DNA of 64,000 nt from DASQBT01 sp963746955 (GCA_963746955.1 CAVVDR010000010.1:29207-93206), one strand, 5' to 3'. Positions 9,622 to 19,623 are shown, numbered from the stretch's first letter. Made by a program: numbers and translations. The notes: a model not told the origin generated them from the sequence alone.

Positions 9622-10263
9622 CTACTTCAGCACTTCCAGCACCACCCGGCGGTTCTGCTTGCGATGCTCGCGCGTCTTGTTGTCGGTGACGGGGCGAGTT
9701 TCCCCATAGGAAATGACATTCATGCGGTGCAGGGGTATGCCGGCCTGATTCAGGTAATCCCTGACCGCTTCAGCCCGTTCCTGGCCCAGATGCAGGTTGT
9801 AGGCCGAAGTGCCGCGATTGTCGGTATGGCCCTGGATCTCAATGTAAACGTTCTTGTTGTCGGTCTTGAGTTGTTCGGCGAATGCGTCCAGCGCCGACTT
9901 CGCATCGGACGACAGCGCGTACTTGCCGAATGCGAACTTGACCTTGTCGTCGCTCAACACCATTTCGTCGATCAGCTTGCCTTCCGCCAGCACATGGGCG
10001 TCATTCGCCCGGTCCAGGGCGTCCTGGGCCAATTTTGAAGTCTGGGCGATCTGCGCTTCATTCTGGCTGATACGACCGCCCTGCGCCTTGAGGTCGTTGC
10101 CCACCGCCTTGAGACTCGAATCCAGGCCTTCCAGCCTGCTGGATTGACTGTCGACGCGCTGGTTGACGGGCGCGACTTGTTCCTTGACGTAATCCTTGGT
10201 TGCGCAACCTGACAGGATGGCAGCCAGCAGGGCGAGCAACAACAATGGCTTGGTCGTGTTCAT
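9622..10263 (-). CDS. OmpA-family peptidoglycan-binding lipoprotein
   Basis: 213 residues. It has a lipoprotein signal with lipobox LSGCA at residues 17-21, then a heptad-rich coiled-coil-like region (about 30-100). A C-terminal OmpA-like domain includes IEIQGHTDNRG, the peptidoglycan diaminopimelate-binding motif, and NRRVVLEVLK at the end. It probably tethers the outer membrane to peptidoglycan. It sits between dctP and dctM but points the same way as dctM, 70 bp downstream of it, so co-transcription with dctQM is possible. No transport role is implied. Confidence 0.9.
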   Translation of the reverse strand: MNTTKPLLLLALLAAILSGCATKDYVKEQVAPVNQRVDSQSSRLEGLDSSLKAVGNDLKAQGGRISQNEAQIAQTSKLAQDALDRANDAHVLAEGKLIDEMVLSDDKVKFAFGKYALSSDAKSALDAFAEQLKTDNKNVYIEIQGHTDNRGTSAYNLHLGQERAEAVRDYLNQAGIPLHRMNVISYGETRPVTDNKTREHRKQNRRVVLEVLK

Positions 10264-10332
10264 CTTCGATATCCTTTCGTAGGAACTTGAGGCAAATCAA
10301 TTAATAGGATGACACACAAACCCGCACCCTGT

Positions 10333-11721
10333 CTAATGCCCCCGAGGCAGAAAGGCGTCCGAACCGGAATTGAAATCCATGGGGAACGGCTGTCCGGCGC
10401 GATTTGTCTCCTGATGGATGCCGACCATGCCGGGAAAACTGAGCACCATTATCAACATGAAGACCTGAATCAACACAAACGGGATCGCGCCCCAGTAGAT
10501 GTCGGTCGTCTTAACATTCTTGGGCGCCACGCTGCGCAGATAGAACAGCGCGAAGCCGAACGGCGGGTGCAGGAAGGACGTTTGCAGGTTGACCCCGAGC
10601 AGCACGCCGAACCAGATCAGGTCTATGCCGAGCTTCTCGGCCACTGGCGCCAGCAGCGGCACGATGATGAAGGCGATTTCAAAGAAGTCGAGGAAGAACG
10701 CCAGGACAAACACCATCAGGTTGACGGTAATCAGAAACCCGAGCTGGCCACCGGGCAATCCGGTAAGCAATTGCTCCACCCAGATATCGCCGTCCATGCC
10801 GCGAAACACCAGGGAAAAGACCGTTGAGCCGATGAGGATGAAGATCACAAAGCTGGTGAGCCGGGTGGTGGAATCCATCGCCTGCTTGAGCAGGTCAAGA
10901 CTGAGCCGCCGCTTGACCAAGGCCAGCACCAGGGCGCCGGCTGCGCCCATGGCGCCGCCTTCCGTGGGTGTGGCGACGCCCAGAAAAATGGTGCCCAACA
11001 CCAAAAAGATCAGCACCAGTGGGGGGAGCAGCGTCACCACGATACGTTTGAGCATGGCGGCGGGTTTCAGGTTGCGGGCTGCAAGCGGCAAGGCCGGCGC
11101 GGCAGTCGGCTTTATCAGCGTGACCACGAACACATAGCTTACATAGATGCCCGTCAGGATCAGGCTCGGGAACAGCGCGCCCCTGTACATGTCGCCCACC
11201 GACACGCGCAACTGGTCGGACAACACAATGAGCACGAGCGAGGGCGGAAGGATCTGGGCCAGGGTGCCGGAGGCCGCGATGACGCCGGCGGAAAGCCGGG
11301 TGCTGTAGCCGTGGCGCAGCATGACAGGCAGGGAAATCAGCCCCATGGCAATCACCGATGCCGCTACTACGCCGGTGGTGGCGGCAAGCAGGGCGCCGAC
11401 AAAGATCACCGCGTAGGCCAGCCCGCCGCGTATCGGACCGAACAACTGGCCCAGTGTATCGAGCAGGTCTTCCGCCATGCCGGTCCGCTCCAGGATCAGG
11501 CCCATGAACGTGAAGAACGGAATGGCGAGCAGCGTCGCGTTGGACAGGATGCCGTATATCCGTTCCGGCAGCGCCTGCATCAGGCTGAATTCGAAATGCC
11601 CCGTCAGGATGCCGACCATGGCGAATAGCAAACCATTGGCGGCGAGCGAAAATGCAACCGGATAACCCAGCAATAGAAACACCACCAGGCTGGCGAACAT
11701 CAGCGGGGCCATCAACTCCAA
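10333..11721 (-). CDS. dctM: TRAP transporter large permease, DctM family
   Basis: 462 residues, almost entirely hydrophobic with about 12 predicted membrane segments. Family hallmarks include PFFTFMGLILERTGMAEDLL and GVVAASVIAMGLISLPVML. It is the Na+-coupled translocating subunit. It follows dctQ after 4 bp. A polar C-terminal tail of about 25 residues (from HQETNRAG) exceeds the usual DctM end. Confidence 0.95.
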   Translation of the reverse strand: MELMAPLMFASLVVFLLLGYPVAFSLAANGLLFAMVGILTGHFEFSLMQALPERIYGILSNATLLAIPFFTFMGLILERTGMAEDLLDTLGQLFGPIRGGLAYAVIFVGALLAATTGVVAASVIAMGLISLPVMLRHGYSTRLSAGVIAASGTLAQILPPSLVLIVLSDQLRVSVGDMYRGALFPSLILTGIYVSYVFVVTLIKPTAAPALPLAARNLKPAAMLKRIVVTLLPPLVLIFLVLGTIFLGVATPTEGGAMGAAGALVLALVKRRLSLDLLKQAMDSTTRLTSFVIFILIGSTVFSLVFRGMDGDIWVEQLLTGLPGGQLGFLITVNLMVFVLAFFLDFFEIAFIIVPLLAPVAEKLGIDLIWFGVLLGVNLQTSFLHPPFGFALFYLRSVAPKNVKTTDIYWGAIPFVLIQVFMLIMVLSFPGMVGIHQETNRAGQPFPMDFNSGSDAFLPRGH

Positions 11722-11725
11722 GCCC

Positions 11726-12265
11726 TCATACCTCCTCGACCGATTTTTCTGCCGGCAGTACGAGATGGCCGCTCAGCACCCCCAGACGCTTGATGACTTC
11801 CGCGATCCCCTGCAGGAACAAAAGGCCAAAGCCCAGCGGCAGCATCAGCATGATGGGCCAGCGCACCAGTCCGCCTGCGTCTGCGGATACCTCGCCGGAG
11901 AGCAAGGCCTTGGTGAACAAGGGCCAGGACAGCCAGGCGATCAGCCCGCAGGCAGGCAACAGGAACAGCACGCCGCCCAACAGATCGATGGCGGCCTGGG
12001 ACTTGGGGGAGAGCCGGCCATAGAGGATGTCGATACGCACGTGGCCGTTGTGCTTGAGGGTGTAACCCGCCGCAAGCAGGAACAGTGCGCCGAAGCAATA
12101 CCATTGCAGTTCCAGCCATGCGTTGGAACTGGTGTGCAGGCCATAGCGAATCAGGGCATTGCCCGCCGACACCAGGGTGGCGGCCAGCACCAGCCACCTG
12201 ACCAGGCGGCCGACATATTCATTGAGCCGGTCCACCCAACGGCTGAAACCAAGCAGGGCGTTCAT
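11726..12265 (-). CDS. dctQ: TRAP transporter small permease, DctQ family
   Basis: 179 residues with four hydrophobic segments. HNGHVRIDILYGRLSP after the second segment is the conserved DctQ loop. It forms the membrane complex with DctM. The start overlaps the stop of the upstream esterase gene by 4 bp (ATGA-type), so esterase-dctQ-dctM are translationally coupled. Confidence 0.93.
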   Translation of the reverse strand: MNALLGFSRWVDRLNEYVGRLVRWLVLAATLVSAGNALIRYGLHTSSNAWLELQWYCFGALFLLAAGYTLKHNGHVRIDILYGRLSPKSQAAIDLLGGVLFLLPACGLIAWLSWPLFTKALLSGEVSADAGGLVRWPIMLMLPLGFGLLFLQGIAEVIKRLGVLSGHLVLPAEKSVEEV

Positions 12266-12894
12266 TGGATCGCTCCGGTGTCCTTCAGCAGTTGAGCCAG
12301 ACGCTCGGCCACAACGCGGTAGCCCTCGGCATTGGCGTGGATGGGGTCGGATTTGAGCCTGGGGTTCTTTAGCACCCGATCAAAGATTTCTCCCTCATAA
12401 GGCAGCTTGAATTCTTCGGCCAGTTTTCGGTAGAGCGGGGGTGGCCCGGAGAAGAGTTTGGGTTCGGGCACGCCAATCAGGACAACGCTTGCGCCGCGGG
12501 CACGAATGGTCTGAATCATGCTGCGCAGATTGGACTCCGTCGCGGCGGGATCAAGCTTGCGCAGCATGTCATTGCCGCCAAGGCAGAGCAGCACAAGTTT
12601 GGGGTGTTGTTCCTCCAGCATGTCGGGCAGGCGCTGGAGTCCTTCGGCGGTAGTTTCGCCGGGCACGCCGGCATTGATAACCGTGTGTTTGATGAGCCTG
12701 GACAAAACTGCGGGATACGACAGGTCTTCCGAAGCGCCGTTGCCAAAGGTCAGGCTGTCGCCAAACGCAACGATCGTATCGCCGTCGCCCAGCGGTGAAA
12801 GTTGCGGTGGCCGCTCACAGGCGAGAATTGCCAGTGCCGCGACCAGCCATGCAAGGATCAAACGAAGACTTGGCATTGCGCCCGCGCGCCTCAC
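12262..12894 (-). CDS. tesA: SGNH/GDSL hydrolase, TesA-like arylesterase
   Basis: 210 residues. An N-terminal hydrophobic signal ends in LAILAC, which suggests a periplasmic lipoprotein. The SGNH blocks are all visible: FGDSLTFGNGA (nucleophile Ser), the Gly block in VPGETT, LGGNDMLR (Asn) and DPIHANAEGY (catalytic Asp/His). TesA-like enzymes hydrolyse aryl and thio-esters. It is encoded upstream of and overlapping dctQ, and just downstream of pmbA. A later ATG (12876) is an alternative start. Confidence 0.9.
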   Translation of the reverse strand: MRRAGAMPSLRLILAWLVAALAILACERPPQLSPLGDGDTIVAFGDSLTFGNGASEDLSYPAVLSRLIKHTVINAGVPGETTAEGLQRLPDMLEEQHPKLVLLCLGGNDMLRKLDPAATESNLRSMIQTIRARGASVVLIGVPEPKLFSGPPPLYRKLAEEFKLPYEGEIFDRVLKNPRLKSDPIHANAEGYRVVAERLAQLLKDTGAIQ

Positions 12895-12908
12895 GGCTTG
12901 GGCCTCGC

Positions 12909-14243
12909 CTAGTGACCCGCGACGGTCATCTTGTCTATCAGGATGGAGCCGGTCAGCTTGCTATGGCGGCGGTCCACGTCCTTGCCGATGGCCTGGATGC
13001 CCTGGAACATTTCCTTCAGGTTGCCTGCGATGGTAATTTCCTCCACCGGATAGGCGATCTCTCCACCCTCCACCCAGAAGCCGGCGGCACCGCGCGAGTA
13101 ATCGCCGGTCACCATGTTGGTCCCCTGACCCAGCATTTCCGTCACCAGCAGTCCGCTGCCCATTTTTTTCAGCAGGCCATCCAGTTCGAGATCACCGGTC
13201 TGCAATATCAGATTGTGGCTGCCGCCCGCATTGCCGGTGCTCGCCATACCCAGCTTGCGGGCGGAATAGCTCGAGAGAAAATAGCCCTGAACCACCCCGT
13301 CCTTCACCACATCCCGGGCGCGCACTGCCACGCCTTCATTGTCGAACGGGCAAGACCCCAGGCCCTTCTTGATAAACGGATCCTCCCTGAGCTGCACAAT
13401 GGGAGCAAAGACCTGGTGCCCCAGGCTGTCGAGCAGAAAGGAAGATTTTCGGTAGAGGTTGCCACCGGAAACGGCGCCGACAAAGCTGTTCAACAGGCTG
13501 CTGGCAATGGGCGCTTCGAAAATGACCGGGCAGCTGCGGGTATCCAGACTGCGCCCTCCGAGCCGGCGCACGGTGCGCTGCCCCGCGTTTAGGCCCACGG
13601 CTTCCGGCGTTTCCAGATCAGCCGCATCGCGCGAACTGGTGTACCAGTAATCCCGCTGCATGCCCTTGTCGTCGGCGGCGATCACGGCCACCGACAGGCC
13701 GTGGCGGGAGGAGGCATAGCCCCCCATGAAACCCAGGCTGTTGGCATACATGAAATGGGATGCCTGGGTGCTGGCCGAGCCCCCCTCGGAGTTGACAATA
13801 CGGCGGTCGACGGAAAGCGCCGCCGCTTCGCAGGCCCGGGCCCGCTCGGCGGCTTCTTCCACGGTCATCGGCCAGGGATGATGCAGATCCAGTTCTGCCT
13901 GGTCGGTGGCCAGCCAGGATGCCTCCGGCAGACCGGCGAATTCATCTTCCGCCGTGTAGCGGGCAATCGTGGCGGCTTTTTCAACCGTGGCGTTCAGCGC
14001 GCCCTCGCTCAAGTCCGAGGTACTGGCGTGGCCCTTGCGCTGGCCCACGTAGAGCGTGATCCCCACGCCCTTGTCCTTGTTGTACTCGATGGTTTCGATT
14101 TCGCCCTTGCGCACCGTGACGGTCTGGCCAAAGCCCTCCGAGACTTCCACTTCGGCGCCGGTGGCGCCGCTGACTCTGGCATGATCCAGCACCAGTTGGG
14201 CGATGCGCTTGAATTGTTCCTGACTGTAGCTGAACGCAGACAT
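12909..14243 (-). CDS. pmbA: Metalloprotease accessory subunit PmbA (TldE)
   Basis: 444 residues. The N-terminal TldD/PmbA domain contains TVRKGEIETIEYNKDKGVGI. The C-terminal half has SCPFDNEGVAVRARDVVKDG and GDYSRGAAGFWVEGGEI. PmbA pairs with TldD, which supplies the HExxxH zinc site; PmbA itself lacks it, as here. In E. coli the pair matures microcin B17 and degrades CcdA. No tldD gene lies in the window. It is divergent from darP with 50 bp between, a conserved arrangement. Confidence 0.95.
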   Translation of the reverse strand: MSAFSYSQEQFKRIAQLVLDHARVSGATGAEVEVSEGFGQTVTVRKGEIETIEYNKDKGVGITLYVGQRKGHASTSDLSEGALNATVEKAATIARYTAEDEFAGLPEASWLATDQAELDLHHPWPMTVEEAAERARACEAAALSVDRRIVNSEGGSASTQASHFMYANSLGFMGGYASSRHGLSVAVIAADDKGMQRDYWYTSSRDAADLETPEAVGLNAGQRTVRRLGGRSLDTRSCPVIFEAPIASSLLNSFVGAVSGGNLYRKSSFLLDSLGHQVFAPIVQLREDPFIKKGLGSCPFDNEGVAVRARDVVKDGVVQGYFLSSYSARKLGMASTGNAGGSHNLILQTGDLELDGLLKKMGSGLLVTEMLGQGTNMVTGDYSRGAAGFWVEGGEIAYPVEEITIAGNLKEMFQGIQAIGKDVDRRHSKLTGSILIDKMTVAGH

Positions 14244-14293
14244 GAGCGGATGCCGGGATAAAATGAAGGCACATTCTACCCGCCAGCCACTCC

Positions 14294-14815
14294 ATGAGCG
14301 AAATTGACGAAACCCCGGAACTTGCCTCTCCCAGCAAGACGCGCAAGAAACAGGAAATGCACGAACTGCAGGAACTGGGGGCGGAACTGGTCAAGCTGTC
14401 CGAATCCCAACTGGCAAAACTGCCCCTGCCGGAAGGCCTCAGGACGGCGATCATGGATGGCCGGCGCTTTACCAAGCATGAAGCCTTGCGCCGCCAGCTC
14501 CAATTCATCGGGCGCCTGATGCGTGGCGTCGACCCCGCGCCCATCCGGGCTAAACTGGAAGTGTGGCGCGGGCAAAGCGCCCAGGCCACCGCCCTGCAGC
14601 ACAAAATCGAGCGCTTGCGCGATCGCCTGATTGCGGAGGAAGGCGCGCTGACCGAATTCCTTCGTGACATGCCCATGGTCGATGCCACTGAGGCGCGTCA
14701 ACTGATCCGCAATGCGCGCAGGGAAGCGGCCGAGAACAAGCCGCCCAAATCCAGCCGCGCCCTGTTTCGTCTGATCCGCGATGCGCTGGAGACCCCCGCT
14801 GAAACTGAAGATTGA
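14294..14815 (+). CDS. darP: Ribosome-associated protein DarP (YjgA)
   Basis: 173-residue DUF615 protein that assists late 50S subunit maturation in E. coli. The SKTRKKQEMHELQELGAEL start and the QLQFIGRLMRGVD motif are typical. It is highly charged and helical. The divergent neighbour pmbA is the usual partner in beta- and gammaproteobacteria. Confidence 0.93.
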   Translation: MSEIDETPELASPSKTRKKQEMHELQELGAELVKLSESQLAKLPLPEGLRTAIMDGRRFTKHEALRRQLQFIGRLMRGVDPAPIRAKLEVWRGQSAQATALQHKIERLRDRLIAEEGALTEFLRDMPMVDATEARQLIRNARREAAENKPPKSSRALFRLIRDALETPAETED

Positions 14816-15044
14816 GCAGGCGCTGGTTTGTGTGGACCCGGTCATCGACTGCCGGCGCCAGGCCGTGCATCGTAATGGTTTTCGCGGTTCGCTGCGATCG
14901 GAACAAGCCCCAGCCGCCCTGAAATGAATGCCTGTCTTGATCATGGCGCAATCTTTTGCTTCTTGAGGGTTTCCAGCCGGGGCCTGCCAAGCTAAGCTGA
15001 GAGAACCGCGCAGTACAACCCGAACAACAACCAAGGAGGTCATT

Positions 15045-18000
15045 GTGTTCGCGCGCCTGAGCAAGCTGGCCCTGAGCCTGCCCTTCCTGATCGCGGCCGG
15101 CCTGTTTGTCCTTTATCTGGTATTCGGCTTCTTTCTGGTCGATCCACTGGCGAAGAAACTCCTGCCCTGGATAGGCGAGCACAAGCTGGCGAGCCAGCTT
15201 TCGGTGCAGAGCGTCAAGTTCAATCCGCTGACGCTGGAAGCTACGGTGCAGGGTCTCAAGCTTGCGGAGAAGAGCGGCGAGCCCCTCGCCGGGTTTGATC
15301 GGCTTTATGTCAATCTCGAAACCACCGGCCTGTTCCGGTTCGCCTGGCGTATCAAGGATATTCAGCTCAGCGGCCCGCGTGCTGAATTTGTCGTGCGGCG
15401 CGGCGGCACCCTCAACTGGGCCGCCCTTATCGCCAAGCTTAATGAGGACAAGAGCCCCCCTTCGAAAACCATGCCCCGGGTCCTGATCGACCATATCAAG
15501 ATCGAAGGGGGCGACATCGACTACACCGATGCCAATCGAAGCGGTGCCCCGTTTAACGCGAGCTTGCAGCCGCTCGGTGTGGAACTGGACGGCTTGTCCA
15601 CCCTGCCGGAAGACCGCGGCGACTACATCCTCGCCGCCAAGTTGCCGGAGCAGGGCGGCACGCTCAGGTGGAATGGCGACGTGTCGCTCAACCCGGTCAA
15701 ATCCGACGGCAAGATCGCGCTTGAAGGGGTCAGTCTGCCCAAGCTGCTGAAGGTGATCCGGACGCCGCGCAATTTCGAACTGCCGTCGGGAACGCTTGCG
15801 GCCGGCACGCGTTATCGTTTTGCCCTGCTGAAGGACAAGCCCTGGGTGCAGGTCAATGGCGCCAACCTGATCGTGCAAAACGTGAGTCTCGCGCCCAAGG
15901 GGGGCGGCGCGCCGGTATTCGAATTGAAAGAGGCGCGGGTCGACAACGCGAATCTGGACCTGAGCGCGCAAACAGTGGACGTGGCGGGCGTGAGCCTGAG
16001 CGGGGGGCGGCTCTCTGCGACCCGGGGTGCTGACGGCATGCTCGATTGGGAGAAGCTGTTCGCGCCTGTGAGCCCAGCCGCGGCCACGCCGGCGCCTACA
16101 CCCGCAATCACGCCCGCGCCCGCATCTGCGTCACCAGCCACACCCGCAACCGATGCGGCAACGCCGCCCGTCAAGGCGGGCCCGGCGCAGAGCGCGCCGC
16201 CGTGGAAACTGGCGGTAAGACAAATCAGTCTGGCTGACTGGAACGCGCGCTACACCGACCAGGCTTACGCCAGCCCGCTTAGCGTTGACGCCGCCGCATT
16301 CCACCTGAGCGCCGCGCTCAGCGGCGAAATCGGCACCACGCCCGCGATTCAGGTCGCGCCGGTCAATCTGGGCCTGGGGCCGGTGCAGGTGTTTTCCGGC
16401 AACGACAAAACGCCTGTCGCGAGACTCGATCAAGCCAGCGTGAACGACGCCGCCTTCGATCTTGGGTCAAACAAACTGACCATCGGCGCAATCGAAGTCG
16501 CCGGCGCCAAGACCTCGGTGGCCTTGGGCAAGAACAAGGAGCTCAACTGGACCCGCATCCTTGCCAAGGCGCCCGGCGCGCCCGCGCCCAGTCAGGAAGC
16601 GGCTCCCGCCAGGAGCAAGCAGGCGATGGAATTGCAGCTCGGACGGTTCGGCGTAACGGGTATTCAGGTCGCGGTCAGCGACCAGTCCCCGCCCACGCCG
16701 GTCAATCTTGATATCACCAATGGCCACGTGAGTCTGAAGGATCTGAGCCTGGATCTCGACAAGCCGGTTGCAGTGGAGGCGGGACTCAGCATCAGGCAGG
16801 GCGGCAGCTTCAGCGCCAGCGGCAGAGTGGCGCCGGGCAAGGCGAGCGGCTTGCTGAAACTGAAGCTCGCAGCCTTGTCGCTCAAACCATTCGCGCCTTA
16901 CGTCAATCAGTTCGCCAGACTCAGGCTCAACAGCGGCGCGGCCTCAACCTCCGGCAGACTTAGATTCGCCCAGGGGAAGAAGGGCACTTCGCTCGATTAC
17001 GCCGGCGGCTTTGGCGTGAGCGATCTGGCAACCAACGAGGAGGACACCGGGGATGCTTTCCTGGGCTGGGAGAAACTGTCATCCGACAGCCTCCGGTTCA
17101 AGCTCAACCCCAACAGCCTGCACATGAGCGAACTTGTCGCGCTCAAGCCGTTTGCCAAGTTCATCATCTACGAAGACAAGACCCTCAACATCAAGCGCAT
17201 CCTGCGCAGCTCGACCGCCGAGCCGGCTGTGCCCGCTTCTCCTGAAGCCGAGCAGGCGCCGGCTCAGGAAGAAGCTGTGGAGCCGGTCAAGCCCAAGCCG
17301 GAAGAGGCTGCGCCGACCACCGAGGAGGCGGCCAAACCGGCGGCATTTCCCGTCGCCATCGAAAGGTTGCGCATCGAGGACGCCAATGGGGAATTTGCCG
17401 ACCTGTCGCTGCCGACCAAATTCGGCACCCGCATGCATTCCCTGACCGGTGTCATCACCGGGGTTTCGACAGATCCGGCTACGATTGCGCAGGTGGAACT
17501 TGACGGCAAGGTGGACGAATTCGGCTCGGCCCGCATACGCGGTTCAGTCCAGCCGTTCAGGGCGACGGAATTCACCGACCTGCTACTCAGCTTCCACAAC
17601 CTGGAAATGGCCAATCTCACGCCTTATTCGGGCAAGTTCGCCGGGCGCAAGATCGATTCGGGCCGGCTCTCGGTCGATCTCGAATACAAGATCAAGCATC
17701 GCCAGTTGGCCGGGACGAACAAGTTCGTCATCAATACGCTCAAGCTGGGCGAGCGCGTGGACAGCAAGGATGCCATGCACTTGCCGCTCGATCTGGCGAT
17801 CGCCTTGCTGGAGGACAGCAATGGCGTGATCGATCTGGATCTACCCATCTCCGGCAGCCTGGACGACCCGAAATTCAGTTACGGCAGGATCATCTGGAAG
17901 GCCATCGTCAATGTGTTGACCAAGCTGGTTACCGCGCCATTCCGTGCCCTGGGCAAGCTGCTCGGTATCAGTTCAGAGAAGCTCGAAGCGATCGATTTCG

Positions 18001-18626
18001 ATTTCGGCTCCGCCAAGCTGTTGCCGCCGGAACTTGAGAAGCTCAAAAATTTGGGCGAGGCCCTGGCCAAGCGGCCCGCACTTGCCGTAACCGTGCAGCC
18101 CGCCTATGAAATTAAGGGTGACACGCGCGCGATCCAGCAATTGTGGATACGCCGTGATGTGGCCAATCAGATGGGACTCAAGATCGAGCCCGACAAGGAA
18201 CCGGGGCCCGTCGACACCACCAATCCCAAGGCGCAGAAAGCGCTGGAAACGCTGTACGACGCGCGCTTCGAGAAGCAGGGCGGGCTCAAGGCGCTCAAGG
18301 CAGCATACGAGAAGCCCAAGCCGGACGCAAAACCGATCCATGCCGAAATGCTCGAACGCCTGACCGTGCATATTCCAGTGACGGAGGGCGAATTGCAGCG
18401 TCTGGCAGGCGAGCGCGGCGAGGCGGTGAAGCGGCAACTGGTGGACGTCGGCAAGGTCGATGCGGCCCGGGTGAGCGTTGGGGCGCCGGTCAAACAGGAC
18501 GATGGCGGCAAGCTCGTCGTCAGCAAGATGAGCCTGGGGGTGAGCAAGGCTCCGGCGGCGCTGCCCGTGCCAGCCGGCCCCACGCCGACAGCGCCCGTCC
18601 CCGTCCCCGCAGGTTCGACGCCTTGA
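15045..18626 (+). CDS. AsmA-like DUF748 protein, 1193 residues
   Basis: A very large envelope protein. One N-terminal membrane anchor (about residues 8-32) is followed by long beta-rich repeats and two Ala/Pro-rich linkers (about residues 344-380 and 725-770) that probably separate modules. DUF748/AsmA-like proteins are thought to be bridge-like lipid carriers between the inner and outer membrane; that role is inferred here. A C-terminal region around residues 980-1030 (IDFDFGSAKLLPPELEKL) resembles the OmpA-like start common in DUF748 proteins. The start is GTG with AAGGAGGT five bases upstream. The Pro-rich tail looks disordered. Confidence 0.85.
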   Translation: MFARLSKLALSLPFLIAAGLFVLYLVFGFFLVDPLAKKLLPWIGEHKLASQLSVQSVKFNPLTLEATVQGLKLAEKSGEPLAGFDRLYVNLETTGLFRFAWRIKDIQLSGPRAEFVVRRGGTLNWAALIAKLNEDKSPPSKTMPRVLIDHIKIEGGDIDYTDANRSGAPFNASLQPLGVELDGLSTLPEDRGDYILAAKLPEQGGTLRWNGDVSLNPVKSDGKIALEGVSLPKLLKVIRTPRNFELPSGTLAAGTRYRFALLKDKPWVQVNGANLIVQNVSLAPKGGGAPVFELKEARVDNANLDLSAQTVDVAGVSLSGGRLSATRGADGMLDWEKLFAPVSPAAATPAPTPAITPAPASASPATPATDAATPPVKAGPAQSAPPWKLAVRQISLADWNARYTDQAYASPLSVDAAAFHLSAALSGEIGTTPAIQVAPVNLGLGPVQVFSGNDKTPVARLDQASVNDAAFDLGSNKLTIGAIEVAGAKTSVALGKNKELNWTRILAKAPGAPAPSQEAAPARSKQAMELQLGRFGVTGIQVAVSDQSPPTPVNLDITNGHVSLKDLSLDLDKPVAVEAGLSIRQGGSFSASGRVAPGKASGLLKLKLAALSLKPFAPYVNQFARLRLNSGAASTSGRLRFAQGKKGTSLDYAGGFGVSDLATNEEDTGDAFLGWEKLSSDSLRFKLNPNSLHMSELVALKPFAKFIIYEDKTLNIKRILRSSTAEPAVPASPEAEQAPAQEEAVEPVKPKPEEAAPTTEEAAKPAAFPVAIERLRIEDANGEFADLSLPTKFGTRMHSLTGVITGVSTDPATIAQVELDGKVDEFGSARIRGSVQPFRATEFTDLLLSFHNLEMANLTPYSGKFAGRKIDSGRLSVDLEYKIKHRQLAGTNKFVINTLKLGERVDSKDAMHLPLDLAIALLEDSNGVIDLDLPISGSLDDPKFSYGRIIWKAIVNVLTKLVTAPFRALGKLLGISSEKLEAIDFDFGSAKLLPPELEKLKNLGEALAKRPALAVTVQPAYEIKGDTRAIQQLWIRRDVANQMGLKIEPDKEPGPVDTTNPKAQKALETLYDARFEKQGGLKALKAAYEKPKPDAKPIHAEMLERLTVHIPVTEGELQRLAGERGEAVKRQLVDVGKVDAARVSVGAPVKQDDGGKLVVSKMSLGVSKAPAALPVPAGPTPTAPVPVPAGSTP

Positions 18627-18685
18627 TAATCAGGGTGAGGGATAACGGGCGAGAATTTTGGCGATTCCAGCCTTGCTGAGGCCAC

Positions 18686-19093
18686 ATGAATCAGTCTGCA
18701 CCAGCTCCCGCCAGCCCCGCTCCATCGGACGGATACGTCACCCTCACCCATGTAATCTATGCGCTGCACAGCCTCACCGTGCTGACCGGTCTGCTGACCC
18801 CGGTGTTCATCGTCACCGCCTTTGTTACCGGCTGGCCTTCCATCCTGGCCGTCATCCTCAATTACCTGAAGCGCGGCCGGGTCAAGGGCAGTTTTCTCGA
18901 ATCCCATTTCCGCTGGCAAATCCGCACCTTCTGGTTCGCCCTGCTGTGGATCGTGGTGGCCTTGCTCCTGGTGCTGAGTCTTTTCGGCCTTCCCCTCGCC
19001 TGGGTGGTGGTTGCCGTTTCCGGCCTGTGGGTGCTTTACCGGGTGGCGCGGGGCTGGCTGCGTTTGCTCGACAGAGAGCCCATGCCGGTTTGA
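18686..19093 (+). CDS. Small membrane protein, DUF4870-like
   Basis: 135 residues with an Ala/Pro N-terminus, then three hydrophobic segments (about 24-60, 78-98, 100-120). The FLESHFRWQIRTFWFALLW loop between the segments is typical of DUF4870-like small membrane proteins of unknown role. It follows the AsmA-like gene by 59 bp in the same direction. Confidence 0.8.
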   Translation: MNQSAPAPASPAPSDGYVTLTHVIYALHSLTVLTGLLTPVFIVTAFVTGWPSILAVILNYLKRGRVKGSFLESHFRWQIRTFWFALLWIVVALLLVLSLFGLPLAWVVVAVSGLWVLYRVARGWLRLLDREPMPV

Positions 19094-19110
19094 TCTACCT
19101 CGATCCAATT

Positions 19111-19136
19111 CCCTCGCCCCCTTCGAAGGGGCGAGG
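19111..19136. repeat. Short GC palindrome between two membrane protein genes
   Basis: CCCTCGCCCC-CTTCGAAG-GGGCGAGG forms a near-perfect stem of about 11 bp. It is simpler than the other REP-like copies and may be a shortened member. Confidence 0.5.
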
Positions 19137-19205
19137 TGGCGATGAAGGAGTGGAAGTCATTTTGCCGCCATCATCCGTTCGCATTTGCCCAAGCTTGGCT
19201 GAACC

Positions 19206-19613
19206 ATGAAGTTCGCATTCGAACAGAGTCACGAGCCCCTGGCGCCCATGCCGGTCTTTCTTCGGCGACTGGTTCAGTCTGCCGGGCTTGCCGCCTCGCT
19301 GATCGGCGTCAGCCTGGCGATTGGAGTGGCGGGTTATCACTGGATTGCGGGGTTTGCCTGGATTGATGCGCTGCTCAATTCCTCCATGATTCTGGGCGGC
19401 ATGGGCCCGGTCAACGCGCTTGAAAGTAGCGCGGCTAAAGTGTTCGCCTCGCTCTATGCGCTATACAGCGGGCTGGTGCTGATCGCCTTGATGGGCATAC
19501 TGCTGACTCCGATTATGCACCGCCTGCTGCACCATTTTCATCTGAGCGCCAATCCCGACGGGCCACGCTCCAGCCCAACCCGAAGGGGCCTGAATCATCG
19601 GGACCTTGGGTAA
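19206..19613 (+). CDS. Small membrane protein of unknown function
   Basis: 135 residues with two or three hydrophobic segments (about 24-50, 75-105) and a polar His/Pro/Arg-rich tail. The ILGGMGPVNALES segment between the membrane spans recalls small inner-membrane proteins that sit beside peptidase-like genes. No family was recognised. It lies directly upstream of the peptidase-like gene at 19624, in the same direction. Confidence 0.7.
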   Translation: MKFAFEQSHEPLAPMPVFLRRLVQSAGLAASLIGVSLAIGVAGYHWIAGFAWIDALLNSSMILGGMGPVNALESSAAKVFASLYALYSGLVLIALMGILLTPIMHRLLHHFHLSANPDGPRSSPTRRGLNHRDLG

Positions 19614-19623
19614 ATCGTCCGTC

